Numbered from the stretch's first letter, positions 1 to 8,731 are shown. The stretch: DNA of 64,000 nt from Burkholderiales bacterium (GCA_018969975.1 JAGWXI010000001.1:22918-86917); one strand, 5' to 3'. Numbers and translations: made by a program. Notes: generated by a model not told the origin, from the sequence alone.

Positions 1-131
1 CGGGCTGCCGACATGCTCTCCAACAACCCATCAAACAACATCTGAATGAGTTGCACGTTGCTGGCATTGGCGACACCGGTGCCGACTTTGACATCACCGT
101 AACTTTGAATAGCTCTTGAATTAGCACGCAT
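1..131 (-). CDS. fliS: Flagellin export chaperone FliS, N-terminal part (cut by window edge)
   Basis: This gene is absent from the ORF track because it runs off the left edge. Reading the minus strand from ATG at 131 gives 43 codons starting MRANSRAIQSYGDVKVGTG and continuing into LIQMLFDGLLESMSAAR. A short lead with a Tyr, then L(I/V)xMLFDGxL, is the N-terminal pattern of FliS, the cytoplasmic chaperone that binds the flagellin C-terminus before export. An AGGAG ribosome site lies about 9 bases before the ATG, and a FliA-type promoter lies just upstream. FliS usually follows fliD; here the gene upstream is the fliA-linked membrane protein. Only a quarter of the protein is visible, so the name rests on one conserved block. 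Confidence 0.72.
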   Translation of the reverse strand, partial: MRANSRAIQSYGDVKVGTGVANASNVQLIQMLFDGLLESMSAA

Positions 132-168
132 TTGAGGTAACTCCTGTGGTTCTTTGCTTACACAGGGA

Positions 169-195
169 GTATCGGAGGCGTACTAGCAAACTTGA
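169..195 (-). promoter_or_regulatory. Sigma-28 (FliA) promoter for fliS
   Basis: On the minus strand, TCAAGTTT is followed after exactly 11 bases by TCCGATAC. The enterobacterial sigma-28 consensus is TAAAGTTT-N11-GCCGATAA, so 7 of 8 and 6 of 8 positions match with correct spacing. It lies about 40 to 65 bases upstream of the fliS ATG. Because fliA is encoded just upstream on the same strand, late-gene control of fliS is a coherent reading. Confidence 0.65.
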
Positions 196-224
196 GGTAA
201 TCAACGCGGTTCATGGCGATTTTG

Positions 225-1049
225 TCAGGCAGGTTTGGCTTCCAGAGTCTCTTGGGCCGGTGGGGCTACTTCGGTGATGGTCTCAGCGGCAATTTCTTGC
301 CGCTGAAGCTCTTCATATTGCTGCACTTGCTCTAGGCCTTGGGCGAGTTGATCGGCTTGCATCTTTGCCAAGGCTTCGGCATCGAGGGGGTTGGGTTCGG
401 CAGATTCGTTGGTGAGGGCCAGAACTGTGTCATCGGCTGTTTCTGTTGGCGCCTCTTGTGCCTGTTGTTCCTCTACTTCAAATAAAAATTCAGAAAAAGG
501 AACCTCTAGTGCGATGCCCGCGCGTTGGTACAACATACCCGTCACGCTATCGACTGTTTGTTTCAAACGCTCCAGCACCTGAGACTGGGGATTCTTCTTA
601 TAAGACCCCGCAAACTCCAAAGCGGCTCGGTAAATACCCCCCAAATGCTGGGGCGGTAACCACGATTGGATATGTCCACGCAAGGTGGTGATGCGCCGCT
701 CAGAACTTGGCACACGGCTTTCGCTTCCATCGACGTCTTCGAGCCCGTCTTTGAATGCCAACGTGATGTGTTCGCGCAAAATAGGTTCGTAATGGGCACG
801 CAAGGCTTCGATCAAACTGGCATCAAAACCCTCTACGGTTTTGCCATTCATGGCATCCCACAGTTTTTTACCCTCTAAACCTGCAAACAAAATATCGCTT
901 GGAGGCTCTGGCTCTGGCAGAGGGGGTAATTCAGGTTGGGGGGCTTCGTAGAGTTTGGCCAGGTGATTGACTTTGTCAATTAAATACAAGGTCAGAACCA
1001 CCAAAAAGAGAAGAATCCAAGAGATGATGTTCATCATGAAATTACTCAT
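225..1049 (-). CDS. Membrane-anchored protein of unknown function in the flagellar operon
   Basis: I do not recognise a named family. The 274-residue protein begins with a hydrophobic helix at about residues 7-24, then a proline/glutamate-rich linker (about 37-50), then a mixed soluble region containing LFAGLEGKKLWDAMNG and a long alpha-helical middle. The C-terminal 70 residues are rich in Gln, Glu and Ala, suggesting a coiled coil or disordered tail. This suggests a single-pass inner-membrane protein with a cytoplasmic or periplasmic body. Its start codon overlaps the fliA stop (ATGA), so it is almost certainly translated with fliA and probably serves flagella or motility. That role is inferred only from position. 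Confidence 0.85.
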   Translation of the reverse strand: MSNFMMNIISWILLFLVVLTLYLIDKVNHLAKLYEAPQPELPPLPEPEPPSDILFAGLEGKKLWDAMNGKTVEGFDASLIEALRAHYEPILREHITLAFKDGLEDVDGSESRVPSSERRITTLRGHIQSWLPPQHLGGIYRAALEFAGSYKKNPQSQVLERLKQTVDSVTGMLYQRAGIALEVPFSEFLFEVEEQQAQEAPTETADDTVLALTNESAEPNPLDAEALAKMQADQLAQGLEQVQQYEELQRQEIAAETITEVAPPAQETLEAKPA

Positions 1050-1801
1050 GCTGCTCTCCTAACTTTCAAGGCGTCTGTGCCAGTGTTTTCAAGATTGAGC
1101 GAGCCGCGCAATTTCTTGACAACTGCAGACAAAATTTGACTCACGCGTGACTCGCTCACGCCAAGGGTTTCGCCAATCTCTTTGAGGTTGAGTTCCTCCA
1201 CATAGTAGAGCTGCATCACCAATTGTTCGCGTTCGGGCAACTCGGCAATCGCATCGGTCACCGCATCCATGAACTCGGCTTCTTCGACGATGACGTCGGG
1301 TTGTTGCGATGCGTCGTCGGCAATCGCCATGACTTCTTCTGTCACGACTTCCATGGAATAGGTCTCAAACCTTTTGGCTTTGCCGCGTTCACGGTGAAAG
1401 TCTTCTAAGTCTTTGCCCATGTAGTCCGCAATTTCGGACTGGGTGGGTGTGCGGCCAAGTTCGGCTGCCAAAGTATGGATGGATTCGTTGTGCGACTTGT
1501 TGAACGCCACAGCAGAGCGGGGCAAGAAGGACAAGCGGCGCACTTCGTCGAGCATCGCACCACGCACACGGCTGTGGGCGAAGTTTTCAAACTCTACGCC
1601 TTTGACGGGGTCGAAGGCGCGAGAAGCTTCGAGCAAACCAATCATGCCCACTTGAATCAACTCGTCGAGTTCCATGAAGGCGGGAATACGCGCTTTCAGA
1701 TGCAAGGCGACGCGTTTGACCAAGCCTAAATGGGCCATGACCAATTCCTCGCCAATCGGCTTGCATGCGCCGTACATTTCTAGAGGTGAAAGTGTTTTCA
1801 T
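1046..1801 (-). CDS. fliA: RNA polymerase sigma factor FliA (sigma-28)
   Basis: FliA directs RNA polymerase to late flagellar and chemotaxis promoters and is normally held by the anti-sigma factor FlgM (not in this window). The 251-residue length fits the family. Region 2 is seen in GLVKRVALHLKARIP followed by MELDELIQVGMIGLLEA. Region 4 near the C-terminus has LPEREQLVMQLYYVEE and a helix-turn-helix, LKEIGETLGVSESRVSQI. The start codon overlaps the flhG stop by ATGA and the stop overlaps the next start, so the gene sits inside the flhA-flhF-flhG operon. A FliA-type promoter lies downstream, before fliS, giving FliA an obvious local target. Confidence 0.97.
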   Translation of the reverse strand: MKTLSPLEMYGACKPIGEELVMAHLGLVKRVALHLKARIPAFMELDELIQVGMIGLLEASRAFDPVKGVEFENFAHSRVRGAMLDEVRRLSFLPRSAVAFNKSHNESIHTLAAELGRTPTQSEIADYMGKDLEDFHRERGKAKRFETYSMEVVTEEVMAIADDASQQPDVIVEEAEFMDAVTDAIAELPEREQLVMQLYYVEELNLKEIGETLGVSESRVSQILSAVVKKLRGSLNLENTGTDALKVRRAA

Positions 1802-2628
1802 ACGTGCTCCGACGGATTGCCAAGAATCAGCCGCTCCATGAAAAATTGCATACCGCCCGACGCTTGGTCAATAGGGCGCAAGTGGGTACAAGCCTCGGCC
1901 AGACGCATGAAATCGCGCGCGGCAGCAGAACCAGGCGCCATCTCGATGATGGACTGGTATTTCTTCAAGGCCCGCAAAACCATTTCGTCTTCTTCGATCG
2001 ACGTGAGGTAGTGCACCGATTCACCCAAGAAACGCACACAGACGTCGTTGAGTTTTTTATAGAGTTTCCATCCTTCGGTTTGGCTACCGACCATATTGGG
2101 TAAGAGGTAAATCTCGTCCAGAGCCATTTCTTTGCTGAGAATTTTGATCGTGCCGTAAGCATCAGCAATAGAAGACGGGTCGTCTTTCACCACGATGAAG
2201 CGGCGCTGACATGCAGCCAAGAAAGACAAGACCGATGGCGAGATGCCAGCGGCGACGTCAACAATTAAGAAATCGACTTCGTCGGTCAAAGCGCCAAACG
2301 ACTGCACGATGCTGGCTGCTTGCAATTGGCTCAAACCTGCCAACTCTTGCATGCCGGATGCGCCCGGAATCAACTTGATGCCTTGGCGGGTGGTGAGCAT
2401 GATTTCTTGCATGGTTTTTTGACCCGCCAAGAAGTGGCCGAGGTTGTATTCGGCACGCGCGCCCAAAGCGATTTGCGCGTTGGCCAAACCCAGATCGGCA
2501 TCAAACAGCATGACGCTGTGGCCCAACTGGCGCAATGCGACAGCTAGGTTGACCGAGCAAGTGGTTTTACCCACCCCCCCTTTGCCACTGGCGATGCCGA
2601 TGACTTCGGTTTTACGTTGTTCACTCAT
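1798..2628 (-). CDS. flhG: Flagellar number regulator FlhG/FleN, MinD-like ATPase
   Basis: FlhG (FleN, YlxH) is a MinD/ParA-type ATPase that limits flagellar number and works against the GTPase FlhF at the cell pole. The deviant Walker A motif SGKGGVGKTT is at residues 14-23, followed by the switch MLFDADLGLANAQIALG typical of FlhG. The 276-residue length is normal, and a positively charged C-terminal region could serve membrane association. The start overlaps the flhF end by 8 bases and the stop overlaps the fliA start. The flhF-flhG-fliA order is the classic arrangement of polar or controlled-number flagellation systems. Confidence 0.95.
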   Translation of the reverse strand: MSEQRKTEVIGIASGKGGVGKTTCSVNLAVALRQLGHSVMLFDADLGLANAQIALGARAEYNLGHFLAGQKTMQEIMLTTRQGIKLIPGASGMQELAGLSQLQAASIVQSFGALTDEVDFLIVDVAAGISPSVLSFLAACQRRFIVVKDDPSSIADAYGTIKILSKEMALDEIYLLPNMVGSQTEGWKLYKKLNDVCVRFLGESVHYLTSIEEDEMVLRALKKYQSIIEMAPGSAAARDFMRLAEACTHLRPIDQASGGMQFFMERLILGNPSEHV

Positions 2629-4009
2629 GGCTCAGACCTGTGCTTTCGGTTTGGTAATGGGCTGCAATTTTTTGTAACTTATTGACTGTTAATGCGCCAA
2701 GCGCACTGGCTTGGGCAGCTGGAGCGTCTGAATTATTTTCTGCTACGCCTAAGTTATCCAGCGCACGCTTGACTAAATCAACCATAGCGACGGATTCCAC
2801 TAAATCACTGGTGCGCTCGCCTTGGCTGGCGATGGAAACAGGCAGTGTTTTCTCGGTTAAGAATTGCAGCAAAGCCCATGGCTGGTTGGACTCGTCTAAT
2901 TTGCTGAGCATCAAGCTCGACCAGGTGTTGTCCGTGTTTTCAAACAGTCGGCGCAAAGTGGCGGCAGAGGCATCAGCTGGCACCACGGCATGGAAACCCA
3001 TGTTTTGTTGCAATCCACGGATCTCTGTCAAACGTTCTTGCATTTGTACGCCAGAGGTATCGATCAAGATCAACCGGCGGCTGGCATGCTCTTCAAGCAA
3101 TAACTTCAAGGTGCCGATGTTGATTGCACGAAAACAGTCAACGCCAGACTGGGCGCTGAGTAACTGGGTTTGGTTCCAGGCGCCAGCGCGTTGGTCGTGG
3201 TAACTGATGACCATGACTTTTTCGCTGCCATGTGCAAGGGAAGCTGCTTGCGCCAGTCGCGCCACCATCAATGATTTGCCAGCACCAGAAGGGCCGACCA
3301 AGACATGCACTCCAGAGCTGGGCATAGCCAGTTGCTCTTGCTCGACGGCATGGCTGAGTTGGTTTTGTAAGGCGAGTTTGGCGTCGGCCATGTTGTCATG
3401 GTCTTTGATGCTGTCGATCAACAAGGCGCGCAAAGCGACCGGAATCGGTGCGTCATTGAGTGCGTCGCGCAACGGTGACAAAGCAGGTGGCAGAGGCATA
3501 TTGCCTTGCCAGGTTGCCATTTGTTGGCTGAGTTTGAATTCGCGGCGCAAGGAAGCTAGCTCTTCTCGCACGAGTTCAACGATCTCTCGGCCACGCACCA
3601 TTTCATGGTCGCGAATCTCTTGTTCAGCTTCAGTGGCCTTTGCTTTGGCTGCAGGTTTTGTAGCGACTTTGGCCTTGATAGGCTCTGCTTTGGCGGTGAC
3701 TTGAATAATGGGTTTGGCCACTTGGGTGGCTTGGCGCTCGCGTGCTTGGCGTTTGTTGTCTTCCAGTGTTTTGCCCAAAAGCACATCAAATTTGCTGGCT
3801 GGCTCTTTGTTAGAGGCGTTGGCGAATTCGGTTTTGAGAAACGGTTCTGCCTCTTCCGCAGTGAGCGCTGGAATATCGACTGCCACGATGAGTTCGGTCA
3901 GGCCATTGACCTGGCTGCTGGAGATCACCAGCACGTCAGGACCGTATTGCGCGATCGCCTTTTCATTGGCGGCTCGTGCATTGCGGGCGAGGATTCGTTT
4001 GAGTTCCAT
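2621..4009 (-). CDS. flhF: Flagellar biosynthesis GTPase FlhF (SRP-type)
   Basis: FlhF is an SRP-family GTPase that marks the site where flagella are assembled. The 462-residue protein starts with the B domain (MELKRILARNARAANEKA), then a Lys/Ala-rich stretch (about 100-140), an N domain, and the G domain with P-loop VGPSGAGKSLMVARLA, a DTSG switch and SKLDESNQPW as the base-specifying loop. The P-loop ends in GKS rather than the GKTTT of many FlhF proteins, and the G4 motif is SKLD rather than TKLD; both still fit a GTPase. It is co-transcribed with flhA upstream (34-base gap) and overlaps flhG downstream. Confidence 0.95.
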   Translation of the reverse strand: MELKRILARNARAANEKAIAQYGPDVLVISSSQVNGLTELIVAVDIPALTAEEAEPFLKTEFANASNKEPASKFDVLLGKTLEDNKRQARERQATQVAKPIIQVTAKAEPIKAKVATKPAAKAKATEAEQEIRDHEMVRGREIVELVREELASLRREFKLSQQMATWQGNMPLPPALSPLRDALNDAPIPVALRALLIDSIKDHDNMADAKLALQNQLSHAVEQEQLAMPSSGVHVLVGPSGAGKSLMVARLAQAASLAHGSEKVMVISYHDQRAGAWNQTQLLSAQSGVDCFRAINIGTLKLLLEEHASRRLILIDTSGVQMQERLTEIRGLQQNMGFHAVVPADASAATLRRLFENTDNTWSSLMLSKLDESNQPWALLQFLTEKTLPVSIASQGERTSDLVESVAMVDLVKRALDNLGVAENNSDAPAAQASALGALTVNKLQKIAAHYQTESTGLSHE

Positions 4010-4043
4010 AGGTTGCTCACTCTGTCTTGGTCAATGGTTGAAA

Positions 4044-6146
4044 TCAGTCGTTATTTTTCTTGGCGTCCACCGTGTGGATCACTTTGACGGCTTGGTCATC
4101 AGGAATTTCGCTATAGGAGAGCACCGTCAAATCATTCACACGGAAGCGTGCGGCTTTGGAGAGCCAGCCACGGATCACTGGAGAGACCACCAACACGGCG
4201 GGGTGCCCCATGTCTTCCACAGCGCGCGAACCTTCGCGCAACGCAGCAAATAGGTTTTCGGCCAAGCTGGGCTCCATCACCACGGGCTGGCCAGGCTGGC
4301 TTTGTTGCAACACGTTGTGCAGCAATTGCTCGAGCGTAGGCTCTAAGGTCATGACTTGCAAGCTACTGTCGCCATCGATCAGGTTTTGCATGATCATGCG
4401 GCCCAACTTGGGACGCACGATGGCGGTGAGTTGTTCGGGATCTTGGGTGCGGGTGCTGGCTTCGGTCAACGCTTCGGCAATCGTGCGCATGTCGCGGATC
4501 GAGACGGACTCTTGCAACAGGTTTTGCAAAGTCCGGGTCAAGATGCCCAAAGACAATTTGCCAGGAACCAAGTCTTCCACAATCTTCGGCGACTTGGCTG
4601 CAAGTTTGTCAAGCAGTTGTTGGGTTTCATCGTGGCTGAGCAAATCAGCTGCGTTTTCACGCAGTACTTTATTGAGATGGGTTGAAATCGCCGTCGCGGC
4701 ATCGACCACCGTATAGCCCAAGGTTCGCGCTTGGTCGCGTTGCGATGGTTCGATCCACACTGCTTCCAAACCAAACGCAGGTTCGCGGGTGGCTAGGCCC
4801 TCTAGTTGGCCATAGACCTGCCCAGGGTTGATGGCCAATTCACGGCCAACTTTTATTTCGCCCTTGCCTCGCACCACGCCTTTGAGCACGATGTTGTAGG
4901 AGTCTGGATCAATATTGAGGTCATCGCGAATACGCACAGGTTGCACCAAAAAGCCCAACTCGGCAGAGAGTTTTTTACGCACGCCTTTGACCCGCGACAT
5001 CAGTTCGCCGCCCGTTTCAGCATTGACCAAAGGAATCAATCCATAACCGATTTCTAAGCCAATGAGGTCCACTTGGTCGACGTCGTCCCAGTCAAGTTCT
5101 TTGGGGGCGTCTGTGGGTGCAGCGTCTTTTTCAGCTTGTACCGCTTGCTCTTGCTGCACTTCTTTAGAGATGATCATCAGTCCCAAGCCAGCGGCGGCCA
5201 CTGACAAAGAGAAGAACATCAGGTGTGGCATGCCAGGCACCATGCCCAAGATAATCAAAATCGCTGCAGATATAAATAGTGCGGTAGGGTTAGCGAGTTG
5301 GTCCGAAGCCTGTTCTGTAATGGACTCGGTGGTTGTTACCCGGGTCACCACAATGGCAGTGGCCAAGGACAAGAGTAGAGACGGGATCTGCGCAACCAAG
5401 CCGTCACCAATGGTGAGCAAGGTGTAGAGCTTGCCAGCCTCAGCAATTGGTAAGTCGTGCTGCGCAACCCCAATAATCAGGCCGCCGATCAAGTTGATCA
5501 ACAAAATCAGCAAGCCAGCAATGGCGTCGCCACTCACAAATTTAGAGGCACCGTCCATCGAACCGAAGAAGTCGGATTCTTGGGCTAATTCGGCGCGGCG
5601 TTTTTTGGCGGTCTCTTGGTCGATGACGCCTGCGTTCAAATCGGCGTCGATGGACATTTGCTTACCGGGCATGGCGTCCAAGGTAAAGCGGGCATTTACT
5701 TCAGAGACGCGTCCAGCACCCTTGGTCACCACAATAAAGTTGATGATCATCAAAATCGCGAAGATGATGAAACCGACTACATAGTTGCCGGCAATCACGA
5801 ATTCGCCGAAAGCGGCCACCACTTTGCCCGCTGCATGGGCACCCTCATGGCCGTGGACCAAGATGACACGGGTCGACGCTACGTTGAGCGCCAGACGCAG
5901 CATGGTGGCAAATAAGAGGACGGTGGGAAAGGATGAAAACTCGAGCGGCTTGCGGGTGCTGATAGCGATCATGATGACCACCAGACTGCACATGATGTTG
6001 AAAGTAAACAAAAAGTCTAACAACAGCGGTGGCAGTGGCAACACCAACATGGCCATGATGACGAGCACCACCACCGGAATACTGAGTCCGGTGAGGTCAA
6101 ATTTCGACAAGTTCTGTCGAATCGTTGACAGAGTGAGTGTGCTCAT
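4044..6146 (-). CDS. flhA: Flagellar export gate protein FlhA
   Basis: FlhA is the large inner-membrane subunit of the flagellar type III export gate; its cytoplasmic ring docks chaperone-substrate complexes. At 700 residues it is full length. The first half has about eight hydrophobic segments, with the conserved loop PGKQMSIDADLNAGVIDQETAKKRRAE between them. The second half is the soluble FlhA-C domain, ending before KKNND. It is the first gene of the flhA-flhF-flhG-fliA operon. No flhB is found upstream; the neighbour across the promoter region is divergent fliK. A sigma-54-type promoter lies about 75 bases before the start. Confidence 0.98.
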   Translation of the reverse strand: MSTLTLSTIRQNLSKFDLTGLSIPVVVLVIMAMLVLPLPPLLLDFLFTFNIMCSLVVIMIAISTRKPLEFSSFPTVLLFATMLRLALNVASTRVILVHGHEGAHAAGKVVAAFGEFVIAGNYVVGFIIFAILMIINFIVVTKGAGRVSEVNARFTLDAMPGKQMSIDADLNAGVIDQETAKKRRAELAQESDFFGSMDGASKFVSGDAIAGLLILLINLIGGLIIGVAQHDLPIAEAGKLYTLLTIGDGLVAQIPSLLLSLATAIVVTRVTTTESITEQASDQLANPTALFISAAILIILGMVPGMPHLMFFSLSVAAAGLGLMIISKEVQQEQAVQAEKDAAPTDAPKELDWDDVDQVDLIGLEIGYGLIPLVNAETGGELMSRVKGVRKKLSAELGFLVQPVRIRDDLNIDPDSYNIVLKGVVRGKGEIKVGRELAINPGQVYGQLEGLATREPAFGLEAVWIEPSQRDQARTLGYTVVDAATAISTHLNKVLRENAADLLSHDETQQLLDKLAAKSPKIVEDLVPGKLSLGILTRTLQNLLQESVSIRDMRTIAEALTEASTRTQDPEQLTAIVRPKLGRMIMQNLIDGDSSLQVMTLEPTLEQLLHNVLQQSQPGQPVVMEPSLAENLFAALREGSRAVEDMGHPAVLVVSPVIRGWLSKAARFRVNDLTVLSYSEIPDDQAVKVIHTVDAKKNND

Positions 6147-6222
6147 CAGTGAAATCCAGTTGAAATTGGAACGTTTAGATTGCTTTTTTACCGTAACAAC
6201 ACGTCACGGTCGGTTAGTTCAA

Positions 6223-6237
6223 GCAATCGATGTGCCA
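6223..6237 (-). promoter_or_regulatory. Sigma-54 (RpoN) promoter for the flhA-flhF-flhG-fliA operon
   Basis: The minus strand reads TTGGCACATCGATTGCTT. The sigma-54 consensus is YTGGCACG-N4-TTGCW. Every core position matches except the base after TGGCAC, which is A instead of G, and the spacing is exact. The site lies 77-91 bases upstream of the flhA ATG and points at it, leaving a leader of about 65 bases. This predicts that the early operon needs RpoN and an enhancer-binding activator, neither of which is in the window. Confidence 0.75.
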
Positions 6238-6274
6238 ACCCAAACTGACACCTGAGTTCACGGCAAGGTAAACG

Positions 6275-6302
6275 GCAAGAAGTGACCTGTCACGGTTCTT
6301 GC
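6275..6302. repeat. Imperfect 28-bp inverted repeat upstream of fliK
   Basis: The arms GCAAGAA-GTGAC and GTCAC-GG-TTCTTGC are complementary apart from a two-base bulge, with a two-base centre (CT). It ends 32 bases before the fliK ATG. It could be an operator for a dimeric regulator or a hairpin in the fliK leader. No T-run follows, so it is not an intrinsic terminator. Confidence 0.6.
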
Positions 6303-6334
6303 TTAGTCACTGCGTCAACTTGTTTTGAAACACC

Positions 6335-8101
6335 ATGAACCTCAACAGTTATCTTTCACTGCCAACACCACCCAGGGTGGCCACACAAGCTGCAGACAGT
6401 CCTCTTCAAGGTACTGTGAGCGGCGCGGATATGGTCGCCGGTCATAGCCTGGGGCTGGACTTTGCGCAAATCATGGCAAAGCAATTACAGCAATTACCCA
6501 GCGCGCAGCGGCAAAATTTTGCCGCTAGCAGCGCACCAAGCCCTGCTGAGACTGGGCAAGCTAAGCGTCAGGTGGAATCGGCGGCTGATAAAGATTACCC
6601 AGAAGAAACAACAAGCCAGGACAAGCCAACGCCTCAGAAAATCGAGCGGCAATCGCAGGAGTCGCCTGGTCAGGCCAAAGAAAATAAGCAAGAATCAAGC
6701 ACAAAAACTTCTCCGGGCACTTCTCCACGTAGCCGCAAGGCTTCTACGCAGGCCGAAGAACAAGACGCAGCCACGGTGGCTCCTTCGCCTTGGCGGGGGG
6801 ATTTGCCCCAACCCTTGGCTTTGGCCGGTTCGGCTACACCTGCGCTTGCCAGCGTTTCAACCCATCCCGTGGCCAACCCCGCAGCGCAAGAATTGAACCA
6901 TTCCACGGATTCGTCGATGGACAAATTGCAGACGATCGCGTTGAGCCCGAAAGTGCACATCATTACCGACCCGCGACAAGCTCCCAGTTCAGAGAGTTTG
7001 ATGGAGTTTGCCAAGTCGATGGGTTTGGATGATGCAACGATTCAAAACTTAATGGGCACAGCTACAACCCATGCAACAACTACAACAACTGCAATAACTG
7101 CAAGCCCCCATGGCGTGCCAGTGCACAGCGCTATCGACCTGCTGGCAACTGTGAGCAACAACCCAGGTGCAAGTATTCAACCACCTGAATTCACGCCGGA
7201 GTTCGCAACCGCTATGACGCAGGCTTTGACAACAACCGTGCAGACCCCTGTTGCCAATGCCAACTTATTGCAAACCAGTGCTGCTGCGCCTTTGAATTTT
7301 GGGATCAGCGCTTTACCAGCCAATGGGCTAAGTCAAGCTGACATGGCGGCGATTCAACAAATTCAAATGACGGTGCTGCCACCAGCCGTGTTGCCCGTGC
7401 AAATTGGTAACACCGCGCAAACGGCTATGGTCCAAAGCACAGCCTCGGTGTTGTCGTTACTCGGTGGAAATATGTTGGAACAAGATATTGCCAACTTGGC
7501 TTCCACCTTTTCTGAAGACAAGGGTGGACAAGGCGATGCAAGTGGCTCTGAAAATGCTGAGCAGTCTTCTTCCGGTTTTGCGCAAGCACTTGCGCAGTCG
7601 AGCGCCAGCGACAGCCGAGCGATGGCCAATAAAGAAGTTGCCAATGCAGTTGCGACTCCTTTGCACGAGGTCTACGACCAATTGAGCGACAAACTCGCCA
7701 CCGAAATGGCAGCACGTATGCACAAGCAATTGAGCGATGGCCAATGGAAGATGAAGTTTGGTTTGCGCCCAGCCCACTTAGGTGGTGTAGAAATTCAACT
7801 TGAAATGAAAGACGGCAAACTCGATGCCGTTTTCCGCGCAGAAAACCCTATGACGCGTGATTTGTTACAAAACAGTACACAACGTTTACGCGAGGCGCTG
7901 CAAAACTTTGGTATTAACGCGGGGTTTGTGCAAGTAGGCCAAAACCCGGGCCAAAGCCATCAAAACCCTTCTGGAAATTCCACCCCACAACCCCAAGTTG
8001 GAGACAATTCCAAATTGAACACCAACACCAACGACACTGCAAAGCAAGTCGTTGTAAACCGTAGCAATGGCAGTACGTCCTTGCTTGACTTGTACGCTTA
8101 A
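6335..8101 (+). CDS. fliK: Flagellar hook-length control protein FliK
   Basis: FliK is exported during hook assembly, measures hook length and switches export specificity from hook to filament proteins. The 588-residue protein has the typical build: a long low-complexity region rich in Gln, Ser, Thr, Ala and Pro (about 1-450), then a compact C-terminal Flg_hook domain with MKFGLRPAHLGGVEIQLEMK followed by LREALQNFGINAGFVQV. It ends in a Ser/Asn/Gln-rich tail. It is the first gene of fliK-fliL-fliM-fliN and is divergent from flhA across a 188-base control region. The N-terminal part would not be recognisable alone; the C-terminal domain decides the name. Confidence 0.93.
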   Translation: MNLNSYLSLPTPPRVATQAADSPLQGTVSGADMVAGHSLGLDFAQIMAKQLQQLPSAQRQNFAASSAPSPAETGQAKRQVESAADKDYPEETTSQDKPTPQKIERQSQESPGQAKENKQESSTKTSPGTSPRSRKASTQAEEQDAATVAPSPWRGDLPQPLALAGSATPALASVSTHPVANPAAQELNHSTDSSMDKLQTIALSPKVHIITDPRQAPSSESLMEFAKSMGLDDATIQNLMGTATTHATTTTTAITASPHGVPVHSAIDLLATVSNNPGASIQPPEFTPEFATAMTQALTTTVQTPVANANLLQTSAAAPLNFGISALPANGLSQADMAAIQQIQMTVLPPAVLPVQIGNTAQTAMVQSTASVLSLLGGNMLEQDIANLASTFSEDKGGQGDASGSENAEQSSSGFAQALAQSSASDSRAMANKEVANAVATPLHEVYDQLSDKLATEMAARMHKQLSDGQWKMKFGLRPAHLGGVEIQLEMKDGKLDAVFRAENPMTRDLLQNSTQRLREALQNFGINAGFVQVGQNPGQSHQNPSGNSTPQPQVGDNSKLNTNTNDTAKQVVVNRSNGSTSLLDLYA

Positions 8102-8140
8102 AACGAACAGATCACAATCTGACCTTTAGGAGAAAAAACT

Positions 8141-8731
8141 ATGGCCACCGCAGAAGCACCCGCAACAGAAGAAGTTGTCGAAGGCGAACCGAAAAAGAAG
8201 AAGCCGATTCTTCTGATCGCCTTGATCGCCGTTTCTACGATCCTTTTATTGGTCGTGGTGGTGTTCACTACCCTGTATTTTTCGGGTTACTTTGAACACA
8301 AGAGCGAGGCTGCAGCCCATGAAAAAGTCGATGAACTCGACAAAGAAGCCGACGCGGCCAAAGCCACGCCTGGTGGTCCAGACAAGGTGAAAAAAGAAAG
8401 CGAGAACACGCGCTTTGAAAACACCTATCTGCAAATCGATAAAGAGTTCATGACCAATCTCACTGGTAGTAAAAAAGTGATGGTGGTACAAATTGCCGTG
8501 ATGACGCATTACGACAACCGTGTGTTTGATAACGTCAAAAAACACGAATTTGCGATCCGCTCTGGCATTTTGGATACGATGCGCCAAACTACTGAAGCAG
8601 ATGCTTCACGACCAGATTTTCGCAGCGAACTTGCCGCAAAAATCAAAGTCGTGATGAACGATATTTTGAAAAAATATGAAGACTTCGGTGGCATTGAGGA
8701 CGTTTTCTTCACCTCTTTTGTGATGCAGTAA
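8141..8731 (+). CDS. fliL: Flagellar basal-body-associated protein FliL
   Basis: FliL is a single-pass inner-membrane protein around the stator that supports torque under load. The 196 residues comprise a short cytoplasmic N-terminus with KKKKP, one transmembrane helix at about residues 25-50 (ILLIALIAVSTILLLVVVVF), a charged linker, and a periplasmic domain with YLQIDKEFMTNL and the C-terminal block EDFGGIEDVFFTSFVMQ typical of FliL. A clear TAGGAG ribosome site precedes the ATG. It lies between fliK and fliM, as in most proteobacterial fli operons. Confidence 0.95.
   Translation: MATAEAPATEEVVEGEPKKKKPILLIALIAVSTILLLVVVVFTTLYFSGYFEHKSEAAAHEKVDELDKEADAAKATPGGPDKVKKESENTRFENTYLQIDKEFMTNLTGSKKVMVVQIAVMTHYDNRVFDNVKKHEFAIRSGILDTMRQTTEADASRPDFRSELAAKIKVVMNDILKKYEDFGGIEDVFFTSFVMQ

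Noticed and set aside
3556-4253. Plus-strand ORFs opposite flhF and flhA (for example 3708-4253)
   Set aside because: Shadow frames of well-supported flagellar genes, with no domains or start signals.
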